DNA from: JADJWR01 sp964610575
GTDB taxonomy: Bacteria; Pseudomonadota; Gammaproteobacteria; Burkholderiales; Burkholderiaceae_F
Length of the DNA: 11,582 nt
Reading direction: 5' to 3'
Assembly (NCBI GenBank): GCA_964610575.1
Contig: CAZSYX010000092.1
Coordinates: 1 to 11,582, forward strand
Made by a program: the position numbers and the translations under genes
Shown here: positions 1-5,660 of the stretch, in pieces
Layout of the letters: the number at the start of each line of letters is the position of its first letter
How positions within the stretch are numbered: position 1 is the first letter of the stretch
The notes under the pieces: model-generated
Seen by the model: only the letters and a program-made list of their open reading frames with translations
Databases searched by the model: none
Told to the model about the DNA's origin: nothing

Positions 1-1086
1 ATGCCGGCAGTGGTGCCGCAGCTGAAATCGATCACGCTCGGCGGCGCGGTGGCGGGGGTCGGCATCGAGGCCACCTCGTTCCGCCACGGCCTGGTGCACG
101 AGACGGTGCTCGAACTCGACGTGCTCACCGGCACCGGCGAGATCGTGCGCGCGCGGCCCGACAACGAGCACGCCGACCTTTTCCACGGCTTCGCCAATTC
201 CTACGGCACGCTCGGCTACGCGCTGCGCGTGCGCGCAGCGACGCTGCCCGTGAAGCACCATGTCGCCGTCGAGCACCGCCGCTTCGGCGATGCGGCCGGT
301 TTCTTCGCCGCGCTGGCGCGCTCCTGCGGCGGCGACGCCGATTTCGTCGATGGCGTGGTGTTCGACGGCGGCACGCTGGTGTTGAGCCAAGGCCGCTTCG
401 TCGACGCCGCGCCGTACGTCTCCGACTACACGTTCGAGCGCATCTACTACCGCTCGCTGCTCGAGCGCGAAGTCGATTACCTGACGGTGCACGACTACCT
501 GTGGCGCTGGGATACGGACTGGTTCTGGTGCTCGAAGAACCTCGGCGCGCAGTGGCCCTGGCTGCGGCGGCTCTACGGCCGCAGGCACCTCAACTCGCGC
601 ACCTACACGAAGCTGATGCGGATCAACGGCCGGCTCGGCCTCACCCGCGCCTACGACCGGCTCTCGGGGTGGCACCGCGAATCGGTGATCCAGGACGTCG
701 ACCTGCCGATCGAGCAGGCCGCCGAGTTCCTCGCCTTCCTGCTGCGCGAGATCGGCATCCTGCCGGTGTGGGTCTGCCCGATCGGCGCCACGCCGCAGGC
801 GGCGCGCTTTCCGCTGTTTGCCCGCCGCGCGGGGCTGTACGTGAACTTCGGCTTCTGGGATGTCGTGCGCAGCCGCCAGAAGCACCCGCCGGGCCATTTC
901 AATCGCCTCATCGAACGCGAGGTCGCGCGTTTGGGAGGAATCAAGTCGCTCTATTCGGAGAGCTACTACGCTGCCGACGAATTTTGGGCGACCTACGGCG
1001 GCGAGGCCTACCGCAGGCTCAAGGCGCGCTACGACCCGCAGGGGCGGCTGGGCGATCTCTACGCCAAGTGCGTGCTGCGGCAGTAG
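1..1086 (+). CDS. FAD-linked oxidase, DHCR24-like (5' end outside window)
   Basis: The visible 361 residues begin in the middle of a PCMH-type FAD-binding domain. LKSITLGGAVAGVGIEATS (about residues 8-26) and SYGTLGYALRVRAATLPV (about 67-84) match the second half of that fold in sterol delta-24 reductase (DHCR24) and related bacterial oxidoreductases. About 100 residues of the N-terminus should therefore lie upstream, and the ATG at base 1 is probably an internal methionine. The rest, rich in Trp and Tyr (WRWDTDWFWCSKNLGAQ, about 168-184; GLYVNFGFWDVV, about 278-289), is the substrate-side half. Members of this wider family reduce or oxidise C=C bonds in sterols and fatty acyl chains; some actinobacterial relatives work beside cyclopropane-fatty-acid-type methyltransferases in making 10-methyl fatty acids. 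A lipid substrate is inference. A small membrane-protein gene follows 40 bases downstream and may be cotranscribed. Confidence 0.85.
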   Translation: MPAVVPQLKSITLGGAVAGVGIEATSFRHGLVHETVLELDVLTGTGEIVRARPDNEHADLFHGFANSYGTLGYALRVRAATLPVKHHVAVEHRRFGDAAGFFAALARSCGGDADFVDGVVFDGGTLVLSQGRFVDAAPYVSDYTFERIYYRSLLEREVDYLTVHDYLWRWDTDWFWCSKNLGAQWPWLRRLYGRRHLNSRTYTKLMRINGRLGLTRAYDRLSGWHRESVIQDVDLPIEQAAEFLAFLLREIGILPVWVCPIGATPQAARFPLFARRAGLYVNFGFWDVVRSRQKHPPGHFNRLIEREVARLGGIKSLYSESYYAADEFWATYGGEAYRRLKARYDPQGRLGDLYAKCVLRQ

Positions 1087-1126
1087 CGGCTTCGGGTATC
1101 ACCTGCTCAATCGTTGTCTGCTGTCG

Positions 1127-1468
1127 ATGAAGCTCGCTGCCGGACTGATCCTTCCCTTCCTCGCCCTTGTGCTGCTGGCCGCGCATTTCTACCGCGCCGA
1201 CTGGATGTCGCTGGCAGCGCTGTCCGCCGCGCTGACGCTGCTGCTTGCCGTGCCGCGGCCGTGGGCGGCGCGCACGCTGCAGGTGGCACTGGTACTCGGC
1301 GCAATCGAATGGCTGCGCACGCTGGCGGCATTTGCCGCCATGCGGGTGGCCGTCGGCCAGCCGTACCTGCGGCTGGCCCTGATCCTCGGCGCAGTGGCTG
1401 CCTTCACGCTGCTCGCCGCTTGGGTCTTCCAGGGCCGCGCACTTCGCGCCCGCTTCCGGCTCGCCTGA
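1127..1468 (+). CDS. Small four-helix membrane protein, function unknown
   Basis: This is a 113-residue, very hydrophobic protein. Four membrane segments can be drawn at about residues 3-20, 26-43, 50-72 and 80-101, with a basic C-terminal tail (RALRARFRLA) expected on the cytoplasmic side. I recognise no catalytic motif and cannot assign a function. The ATG at 1127 was chosen because it puts a hydrophobic segment right at the N-terminus; the open frame reaches further upstream, but only through the end of the FAD oxidase gene in another frame. No good ribosome-binding site precedes it, so translation may depend on coupling with the oxidase gene, which ends 40 bases upstream. It may be a membrane partner of that oxidase; this is inference from position only. 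Confidence 0.7.
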   Translation: MKLAAGLILPFLALVLLAAHFYRADWMSLAALSAALTLLLAVPRPWAARTLQVALVLGAIEWLRTLAAFAAMRVAVGQPYLRLALILGAVAAFTLLAAWVFQGRALRARFRLA

Positions 1469-1523
1469 TCGGCGCGCTGGCTGCCGCCGATGCGGTAGCG
1501 CACAGGTTCAGGCGACGCCTCGA

Positions 1524-1572
1524 TTGACGGAGGGCATGCTCCGGCCCGCGCTGCGGGTGTAGCTTGAGCCTG
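1524..1572 (+). promoter_or_regulatory. Candidate FNR-type promoter of glgC (weak)
   Basis: In the 130-base gap before glgC, TTGAC-GGAG-GGCAT at 1524-1537 matches the FNR/ANR consensus TTGAY-N4-RTCAA at 8 of 10 defined positions. Exactly 22 bases further is TAGCTT (1560-1565), a poor -10 hexamer in the position expected for activation from -41.5, with a start near 1572. The box is 12/14 identical to the better one before the BCAM0308 gene. TTGACG could also be read as a sigma-70 -35 element, but nothing resembling a -10 hexamer follows at 16-18 bases. The call is tentative. Confidence 0.3.
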
Positions 1573-1598
1573 GGTTCGCGGACCGTCATGGAGGGCGG

Positions 1599-2951
1599 AT
1601 GGCTGCGATCATCGAAAGGCCCCCTGCGTCAAAGGCGAAGCCGATGCCGCAGCGCGAATGCTGGCGCGAGCGCAGCGACAGGCTGCTGGCGCGCATTCCG
1701 AGCGCGTGGGTGCGCAACTCGATGGCGATCGTGCTGGCCGGCGGCCGCGGCACGCGGCTGGCGCAGCTGACCGACTGGCGGGCCAAGCCGGCGGTGTCCT
1801 TCGGCGGCAGCTACCGGATCATCGACTTCGCGCTGTCGAACTGCGTCAACTCGGGCCTGCGCCGCGTCGGCGTGTGCACTCAGTACAAGGCGCAGAGCCT
1901 GATCGGCCACCTGCAGCGGGCGTGGAGCTTCCTCGATGGCCGCTTCGACGAGTTCGTCGAACTGCTGCCGGCCCAGCAGCGTCTGGAGCCGGTGTGGTAC
2001 CGCGGCACGGCCGATGCGGTCTACCAGAACATCGACCTGCTGCTGCGGCATGGTCCGCAGTACGTGGTCGTGCTGGCCGGCGATCACGTCTACAAGATGG
2101 ACTACCAGATGCTGCTGGCCGAGCACGTCGAAAGCGGTGCCGAGGCGACCATCGCCTGCATCGAGATGCCGCTCGCCGAGGCATCGGCCTTCGGTGTCGT
2201 CGAAATCGACGGCGAGGGCTGGATCAGGTGCTTCGACGAAAAGCCGGCGCAACCGCGGCCGATGCCGGGGCAGCCCGGCCTGGCGCTCATCAGCATGGGT
2301 ATCTACGTATTCGATGCCGAGAGGCTGTATGCCGCGCTGTCGCGCGACGCTGCCGCGCCCGAGTCGCAGCACGACTTCGGCCGTGACGTGATCCCGGCGC
2401 TGCTTGCCAAGGGTTGCCGGGTGCGCGCGCACAACTTCCGCGCCAGCTGCGTCAACATGGCGCGGGGGCTCCCGTACTGGCGCGACGTCGGCACCATCGA
2501 TGCGTTCTGGGAGGCAAATCTCGAACTGACGCAGGTGGTGCCGGATCTGAACCTGTACGACCGCGAGTGGCCGATCTGGACCTTCCAGGAGCAGCTGCCG
2601 CCGGCCAAGTTCGTCTTCGACGACGACCATCGCCGCGGCATCGCTCCCGACTCCCTGGTGGCCAGCGGCTGCATCGTCAGCGGCACCGTGGTGCGCCGCT
2701 CGCTGCTGTCGACCAATGTGAAGGTGGACGACGCGGAGCGGATCGAGGACTCGGTGCTGTTGCCGAACGTGCACGTCGGCGAGGGCGCGGTGCTGCGGCG
2801 GGCGGTGGTCGACAAGTACTGCCACATCCCGCCGGGCCTGGCGGTCGGTGTCGATGCCGAAGCCGACCGCAGGCGCTTCCACGTCACCGACAGGGGCGTG
2901 ACGCTGATCACGCCCGAGATGCTCGGACAGGTCCTGCACGTGCACCCATGA
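1599..2951 (+). CDS. glgC: Glucose-1-phosphate adenylyltransferase (ADP-glucose pyrophosphorylase)
   Basis: This enzyme makes ADP-glucose from ATP and glucose-1-phosphate, the committed step of bacterial glycogen synthesis in the cytoplasm. The 450-residue protein is close to the family's usual length with a somewhat long N-terminus. Visible are the nucleotide-binding signature LAGGRGTRL (46-54) with RAKPA (61-65), WYRGTADAV (133-141), the catalytic-Asp region AGDHVYKMDY (160-169), the glucose-1-phosphate lysine in DEKPA (213-217), PYWRDVGT (292-299), and a C-terminal left-handed beta-helix from about 345. Compared from memory with E. coli GlgC, activator-site residues Lys39, His46 and Arg423 correspond to Trp60, Ser67 and Val429, so fructose-1,6-bisphosphate control is unlikely to be the same. 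GGAGGG at 1590-1595 lies only 3 bases before the ATG; Met16 (1644) is an alternative start. No other glycogen gene is in the window. Confidence 0.96.
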   Translation: MAAIIERPPASKAKPMPQRECWRERSDRLLARIPSAWVRNSMAIVLAGGRGTRLAQLTDWRAKPAVSFGGSYRIIDFALSNCVNSGLRRVGVCTQYKAQSLIGHLQRAWSFLDGRFDEFVELLPAQQRLEPVWYRGTADAVYQNIDLLLRHGPQYVVVLAGDHVYKMDYQMLLAEHVESGAEATIACIEMPLAEASAFGVVEIDGEGWIRCFDEKPAQPRPMPGQPGLALISMGIYVFDAERLYAALSRDAAAPESQHDFGRDVIPALLAKGCRVRAHNFRASCVNMARGLPYWRDVGTIDAFWEANLELTQVVPDLNLYDREWPIWTFQEQLPPAKFVFDDDHRRGIAPDSLVASGCIVSGTVVRRSLLSTNVKVDDAERIEDSVLLPNVHVGEGAVLRRAVVDKYCHIPPGLAVGVDAEADRRRFHVTDRGVTLITPEMLGQVLHVHP

Positions 2952-3010
2952 CCGATTGCGCATCGGCGGCGGGCCGGTGCAGGCCGATCATCTTCGAAGC
3001 GGAGATAGCG

Positions 3011-3301
3011 ATGACACGAAGACCCACGCAAGACCCGAACTCGAAGGTGAGTGCGACCACCGACCGAGTCGCGGCGCGGCCCGACGGCTATTACTGGGTG
3101 GCCGACGACGGTGAACAGGAGTTCGGCCCGTATCCGACCGCGGCGCAGGCGCTGGCGGCGGCGACCGAGGCGATCGAAACCACCGTCGAGGAAGCGCAGG
3201 CGCTGGAAGACGCAGAGGCAGAGATCGGCGTTGCCGAGCGCCAGGACCACGACATCGTCGAAGTGGACGAGCAGAAGGCGCCTGCCGGCGAGCGGAGCTG
3301 A
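3011..3301 (+). CDS. Small acidic protein with GYF-like motif, function unknown
   Basis: The product has 96 residues. An ATG at 3011 follows GGAG (3001-3004) at good spacing. Residues 24-48 contain YYWVADDGEQEFGPYPTAA, which recalls the short aromatic/Gly-Pro pattern of GYF-2-type domains (YY-x-G-x-x-x-GP). The rest is strongly acidic and probably helical (about 48-75), with a charged, likely disordered tail. There are no cysteines, membrane segments or signal peptide. It sits 59 bases after glgC on the same strand and is probably cotranscribed. A role as a small binding or adaptor protein would be a guess; I do not recognise a characterised homologue. Confidence 0.7.
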   Translation: MTRRPTQDPNSKVSATTDRVAARPDGYYWVADDGEQEFGPYPTAAQALAAATEAIETTVEEAQALEDAEAEIGVAERQDHDIVEVDEQKAPAGERS

Positions 3302-3332
3302 AAGACCACTTTCCGGCTCCAGGCAGCACGAA

Positions 3333-3360
3333 GCCGGGCACGCATTGCCGGGTGCCCGGC
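3333..3360. terminator. Hairpin between convergent genes, possible bidirectional terminator
   Basis: GCCGGGCAC (3333-3341) and GTGCCCGGC (3352-3360) form a perfect 9-bp GC-rich stem with a 10-base loop. It lies in the 76-base gap where the plus-strand glgC group and the minus-strand hpf group converge, which is where a shared terminator is expected. Neither side has a clear T-tract, so a strong intrinsic terminator is not certain. Confidence 0.5.
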
Positions 3361-3377
3361 ATTCGGAGCGTCGAGGG

Positions 3378-3920
3378 CTACGCCTGGTGCTTGCCGGCGC
3401 TCACCCGTTTGGCCTGCGGACCCTCGGCGGCCAGTTCCTCGATGAACTGCACGACGGTGCCCAGTTCGAGGTGCTCGAACGGCGGATGGACCACGTTGTC
3501 GCGGCTGAAATACAGTTCACGACCGTCGCTCGTCTCGATGAAGCCGTAGCCTTCGTCGAGCCGCATGCGGGCGATCGTGCCGTGCAGCGCCGGCACGTGC
3601 GTCTTCACGTCGCCGCGCAGTTCGCGCGCCGTTTCCTCGAGCTGGCGCTTGGCTGAATCGAAGGCGTCGCGCAGCGCGACGTAGACATCCTCGTCGTGGT
3701 CGCGCGTGGCGACGATTTCCTTGCCGGGAACGCGCAGGTCGACCTTCACCGCGAAGTGGCGTCCCTGCTGGTGATGCTTGCGCATCTGCTCGACGGTCAC
3801 CCGGCAGCGGGTGATCCGCGAGTGAAACTGTTCGAGCTTGGCGGCGTGCTCGTGGATGGCCGTATCGAGCGCATCCGAGCGGTCCATGTCGCGGATGGTG
3901 ATCTGAAGCGGGATTTGCAT
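3378..3920 (-). CDS. HPF/RaiA ribosome hibernation protein fused to a cold-shock domain
   Basis: This 180-residue cytoplasmic protein has two parts. Residues 1-98 follow the HPF/RaiA (sigma-54 modulation protein) fold: MQIPLQITIRDMDRSDALD at the start, then a basic stretch MRKHHQQGRHFAVKVDLRVP, then DHDEDVYVALRDAFDSAKRQLE. Residues 112-175 look like a cold-shock OB fold, with GYGFIET (124-130) in place of RNP1 and ELYFS (135-139) in place of RNP2. Short HPFs bind the 30S decoding region in stalled or starved cells; the second domain should add RNA binding. The start at 3920 is preferred over an in-frame Met at 3995 because AAGGTGG precedes it and homology begins there. It is the last gene of the minus-strand run, 93 bases after the BCAM0308-family gene, and is probably cotranscribed with it. 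Confidence 0.92.
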   Translation of the reverse strand: MQIPLQITIRDMDRSDALDTAIHEHAAKLEQFHSRITRCRVTVEQMRKHHQQGRHFAVKVDLRVPGKEIVATRDHDEDVYVALRDAFDSAKRQLEETARELRGDVKTHVPALHGTIARMRLDEGYGFIETSDGRELYFSRDNVVHPPFEHLELGTVVQFIEELAAEGPQAKRVSAGKHQA

Positions 3921-3928
3921 CTTTTCCA

Positions 3929-3943
3929 CCTTGTCTCTCAAGG
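3929..3943 (-). promoter_or_regulatory. Small hairpin covering the hpf ribosome-binding site
   Basis: Read on the minus strand, CCTTG-AGAGA-CAAGG forms a 5-bp stem whose 3' arm contains the AAGG of the Shine-Dalgarno sequence AAGGTGG, 5 bases before the hpf ATG. Pairing would hide part of the ribosome-binding site. The stem is short, so any regulatory role is speculative. Confidence 0.25.
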
Positions 3944-3972
3944 AAAGAGCGGCCGCCCCGGGGGTTGCCTCA

Positions 3973-3984
3973 CCCCTGCAGGGG
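3973..3984. repeat. Perfect 12-bp palindrome in the BCAM0308-hpf gap
   Basis: CCCCTGCAGGGG is self-complementary. Flanking CCGCCCC (3953-3959) and GGGGCGG (3981-3987) offer a competing 7-bp stem. Together they make the 93-base gap strongly structured. It could be an intercistronic mRNA structure or processing site; nothing identifies a binding protein. Confidence 0.4.
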
Positions 3985-4008
3985 CGGTCCGGCACTACGC
4001 AAGTTGCT

Positions 4009-4025
4009 TGGGCTCAGCGAGCCCA
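4009..4025 (-). terminator. Hairpin at the stop codon of the BCAM0308-family gene
   Basis: TGGGCTC and GAGCCCA form a perfect 7-bp stem with a 3-base loop that overlaps the TGA at 4014-4016. No T-run follows on the minus strand. If it acts at all, it is likely a weak or partial terminator that lowers hpf expression relative to the upstream gene. Confidence 0.3.
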
Positions 4026-4508
4026 GTGAACCCGCAGCAGGTTCTCTTCCTTGTTGTAGTGGTACTCGAGGTCGCCTCGGTAGGCCGAATACACCGCCTC
4101 GCCGATATTGCGGGCCAGGTGCGTATCGGTCGTGGTGATCTGCACGCCGCCTTCGACGTCCTCGATGTCCATGATCCGCTCGAGCGGATGTTCCGCCTTT
4201 TCCTGGGCTTCCCGGTTGCGGGCCAGTTGCAGCAACTCGTCGCGGTGCCCGGCGAGGAACTCCCCCTTCAGCACCACGTAACCGGCCGGGAACCGGTCAT
4301 GCACACGGTGACAAGCGGGGCAGCGCTCCTCATGCGCCTGCGCGGGCGTCAGGCCCCAGTTCCAGCGGCCGCCGCTGTAGACGGCACCACAGTCCGGACA
4401 CCGTGTAGGTTCCGGAAGCTTCATTTTCGACCTGTATGTGTCGTGAACGAGTTCGTCACGCAATTCGTCGCGCCGCAGCGGGCGCCAAGATCCACGATCG
4501 GCTTTCAT
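4014..4508 (-). CDS. BCAM0308 family zinc-ribbon protein
   Basis: The product has 164 residues. An N-terminal basic region is followed by two CxxC knuckles, CPDC (37-40) and CPAC (63-66), which should hold one zinc ion. Conserved-looking blocks HPLERIMDIEDVEGGVQITTTDTHLARNIGEAV and a C-terminal EYHYNKEENLLRVHW come after. The layout resembles the zinc-binding part of archaeal/eukaryotic NMD3, a 60S-subunit adaptor, which makes a ribosome- or RNA-linked role attractive beside the HPF gene; this is inference. The name comes from a Burkholderia cenocepacia locus tag which, as I recall, lies in that organism's low-oxygen-activated locus. The start at 4508 is chosen over Met at 4616 because GAGGTA precedes it and the longer version would overlap gpsA. 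It is likely driven by the FNR-type promoter just upstream. Confidence 0.85.
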   Translation of the reverse strand: MKADRGSWRPLRRDELRDELVHDTYRSKMKLPEPTRCPDCGAVYSGGRWNWGLTPAQAHEERCPACHRVHDRFPAGYVVLKGEFLAGHRDELLQLARNREAQEKAEHPLERIMDIEDVEGGVQITTTDTHLARNIGEAVYSAYRGDLEYHYNKEENLLRVHWAR

Positions 4509-4552
4509 CGTCTTACCTCGTTTGCCCCGGGGCTCGCCCCAGGCTTCCCCGG

Positions 4553-4601
4553 GCACTTCCAACATAGTCCCCGAGCCGGCGAGGCTGATGACCTCAGTCA
4601 A
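4553..4601 (-). promoter_or_regulatory. Candidate FNR/ANR class II promoter for BCAM0308-hpf
   Basis: On the minus strand, TTGAC-TGAG-GTCAT (4601 down to 4588) matches the FNR/ANR/DNR consensus TTGAY-N4-RTCAA at 9 of 10 defined positions. The -10-like hexamer TATGTT (4566 down to 4561) lies 21 bases further, giving a start near 4553-4554 with the box centred at about -41. That is the standard placement for FNR activation. The box overlaps the gpsA stop codon, and the predicted leader before the ATG at 4508 is about 45 bases. No good -35 element is present at 17 bases, as expected for an activator-dependent promoter. Confidence 0.55.
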
Positions 4602-5631
4602 CACTCGGCTTGGCACCGCGCCGCAGCCACGGCACGACCGCCTGCTCGACGCCGAACGGCAGTGCCAGCAGGGCGCCGATCTCCTCGTCCGGCGCGGCGC
4701 CGCGGTTCAGGATCCGGTCGACCATGGCGGCAATCGGCATCTCCACACCGAGCCGGGCGGCCAGCGCCGCCACCGCACCGGCCGAGTGCACGCCCTCCTG
4801 CACGGTGATGCGTTCGCCGAGCACCTCGGCAAGCCGATGTCCCTCGCCGAGCGCGATGCCGAGCGACATGTTGCGCGACTGCGGGCTGTTGCACGACAGG
4901 TCGATGTCGCCGATGCCGGACAGGCCGAGAAAGGTCTCGAGCCGTGCGCCCAGCGCCAGGCCGAGGTCGACCGTCTCCGCCAGGCCGCGGGCGACCAGCA
5001 TCGCCCGCATGCTGTTGCCCAGCTGCTTGCCGGTGACGATGCCGCAGGCGATCGCCAGCACGTTCTTCATCACGCCGCCGATCTGCGCGCCGACGACGTC
5101 GTCGGACAGATAAGCGCGGAAGCGCGGCCCGCCGATCTCGCGCGCCAGCTGTGCGCCGAGCGCCGGCTCGGCGCAGGCCAGCGTCACGCCGGTCGGCCGG
5201 TCCTCCGCGATCTCCGCGGCGAACGACGGCCCCGACAGCACCGCCGCCGGCGCTTCCGGCAGCGTTTCGCCGAGCACCTGCGTCATCAGCGCGCTGGTCC
5301 CGCGCTCGAGCCCCTTCGAGCAGGTGACGACGGGGACGCCCGCGGTCAGGTGAGGGCGCAGCTGGGTGGTGACCGCGCGCATGTGTTGCGCGGGTGGCGC
5401 GAGCAGCACGAACATCGCCTCGTGCACGGCAGTCGCCATGTCCTGCGTGGCAACGATGCCTTCGGGCAGCGGCACGCCGCGCAGGAACATGCTGTTGACG
5501 CGGTCGCGGTTGATCGCCTCGACCACTTCGGCTTCGCGCGCCCAGAGCCGGATCTCGTGGCCGCGCCGGCGCAGCACGCAGGCCATCGCGGTGCCGAACG
5601 CGCCGCCGCCGATGATGCCCACGCGCGCCAT
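4594..5631 (-). CDS. gpsA: Glycerol-3-phosphate dehydrogenase [NAD(P)+]
   Basis: GpsA reduces dihydroxyacetone phosphate to sn-glycerol-3-phosphate with NAD(P)H in the cytoplasm, supplying the phospholipid backbone. The protein has 345 residues, typical for the family. Visible are the Rossmann loop VGIIGGGAFGTAMA (4-17), TCSKGLERG (103-111), LSGPSFAAE (132-140), the catalytic-lysine block GGVMKNVLAIACG (185-197, Lys189), ARGLAE (214-219), and SGIGDIDLSCNSPQSRN (238-254). The last block is somewhat diverged from the common GLGDLxLTC form, so this may be a second, specialised GpsA. The ATG at 5631 has GAGGG about 6 bases upstream. The gene follows a HAD phosphatase by 29 bases and is probably the last gene of the PDH operon. 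The pairing suggests glycerol-3-phosphate as the phosphatase substrate, but this is inference. Confidence 0.93.
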   Translation of the reverse strand: MARVGIIGGGAFGTAMACVLRRRGHEIRLWAREAEVVEAINRDRVNSMFLRGVPLPEGIVATQDMATAVHEAMFVLLAPPAQHMRAVTTQLRPHLTAGVPVVTCSKGLERGTSALMTQVLGETLPEAPAAVLSGPSFAAEIAEDRPTGVTLACAEPALGAQLAREIGGPRFRAYLSDDVVGAQIGGVMKNVLAIACGIVTGKQLGNSMRAMLVARGLAETVDLGLALGARLETFLGLSGIGDIDLSCNSPQSRNMSLGIALGEGHRLAEVLGERITVQEGVHSAGAVAALAARLGVEMPIAAMVDRILNRGAAPDEEIGALLALPFGVEQAVVPWLRRGAKPSVD

Positions 5632-5660
5632 ACGGGCCCTCGACGACCTGTTGCGGGCGG

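Noticed and set aside
1524..1552. Ordinary sigma-70 promoter before glgC using TTGACG as -35
   Set aside because: The bases 16-18 positions downstream are GC-only and give no -10 hexamer.
1629..2963. 444-codon open frame on the minus strand opposite glgC
   Set aside because: It mirrors glgC codon structure, its composition is shadow-like, and it has no recognisable motif.
2303..3250. 315-codon minus-strand frame spanning the glgC end and the small acidic gene
   Set aside because: It overlaps two better supported genes antisense and has no family resemblance or ribosome-binding site that would support it.
3921..3995. 25-residue N-terminal extension of the HPF protein
   Set aside because: The extension lies in the structured intergenic gap, has no homology to HPF, and a good AAGGTGG site marks the inner ATG.
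4509..4616. 36-residue N-terminal extension of the BCAM0308-family protein
   Set aside because: It would overlap the end of gpsA and run through the predicted FNR promoter; the inner ATG has its own GAGGTA site.
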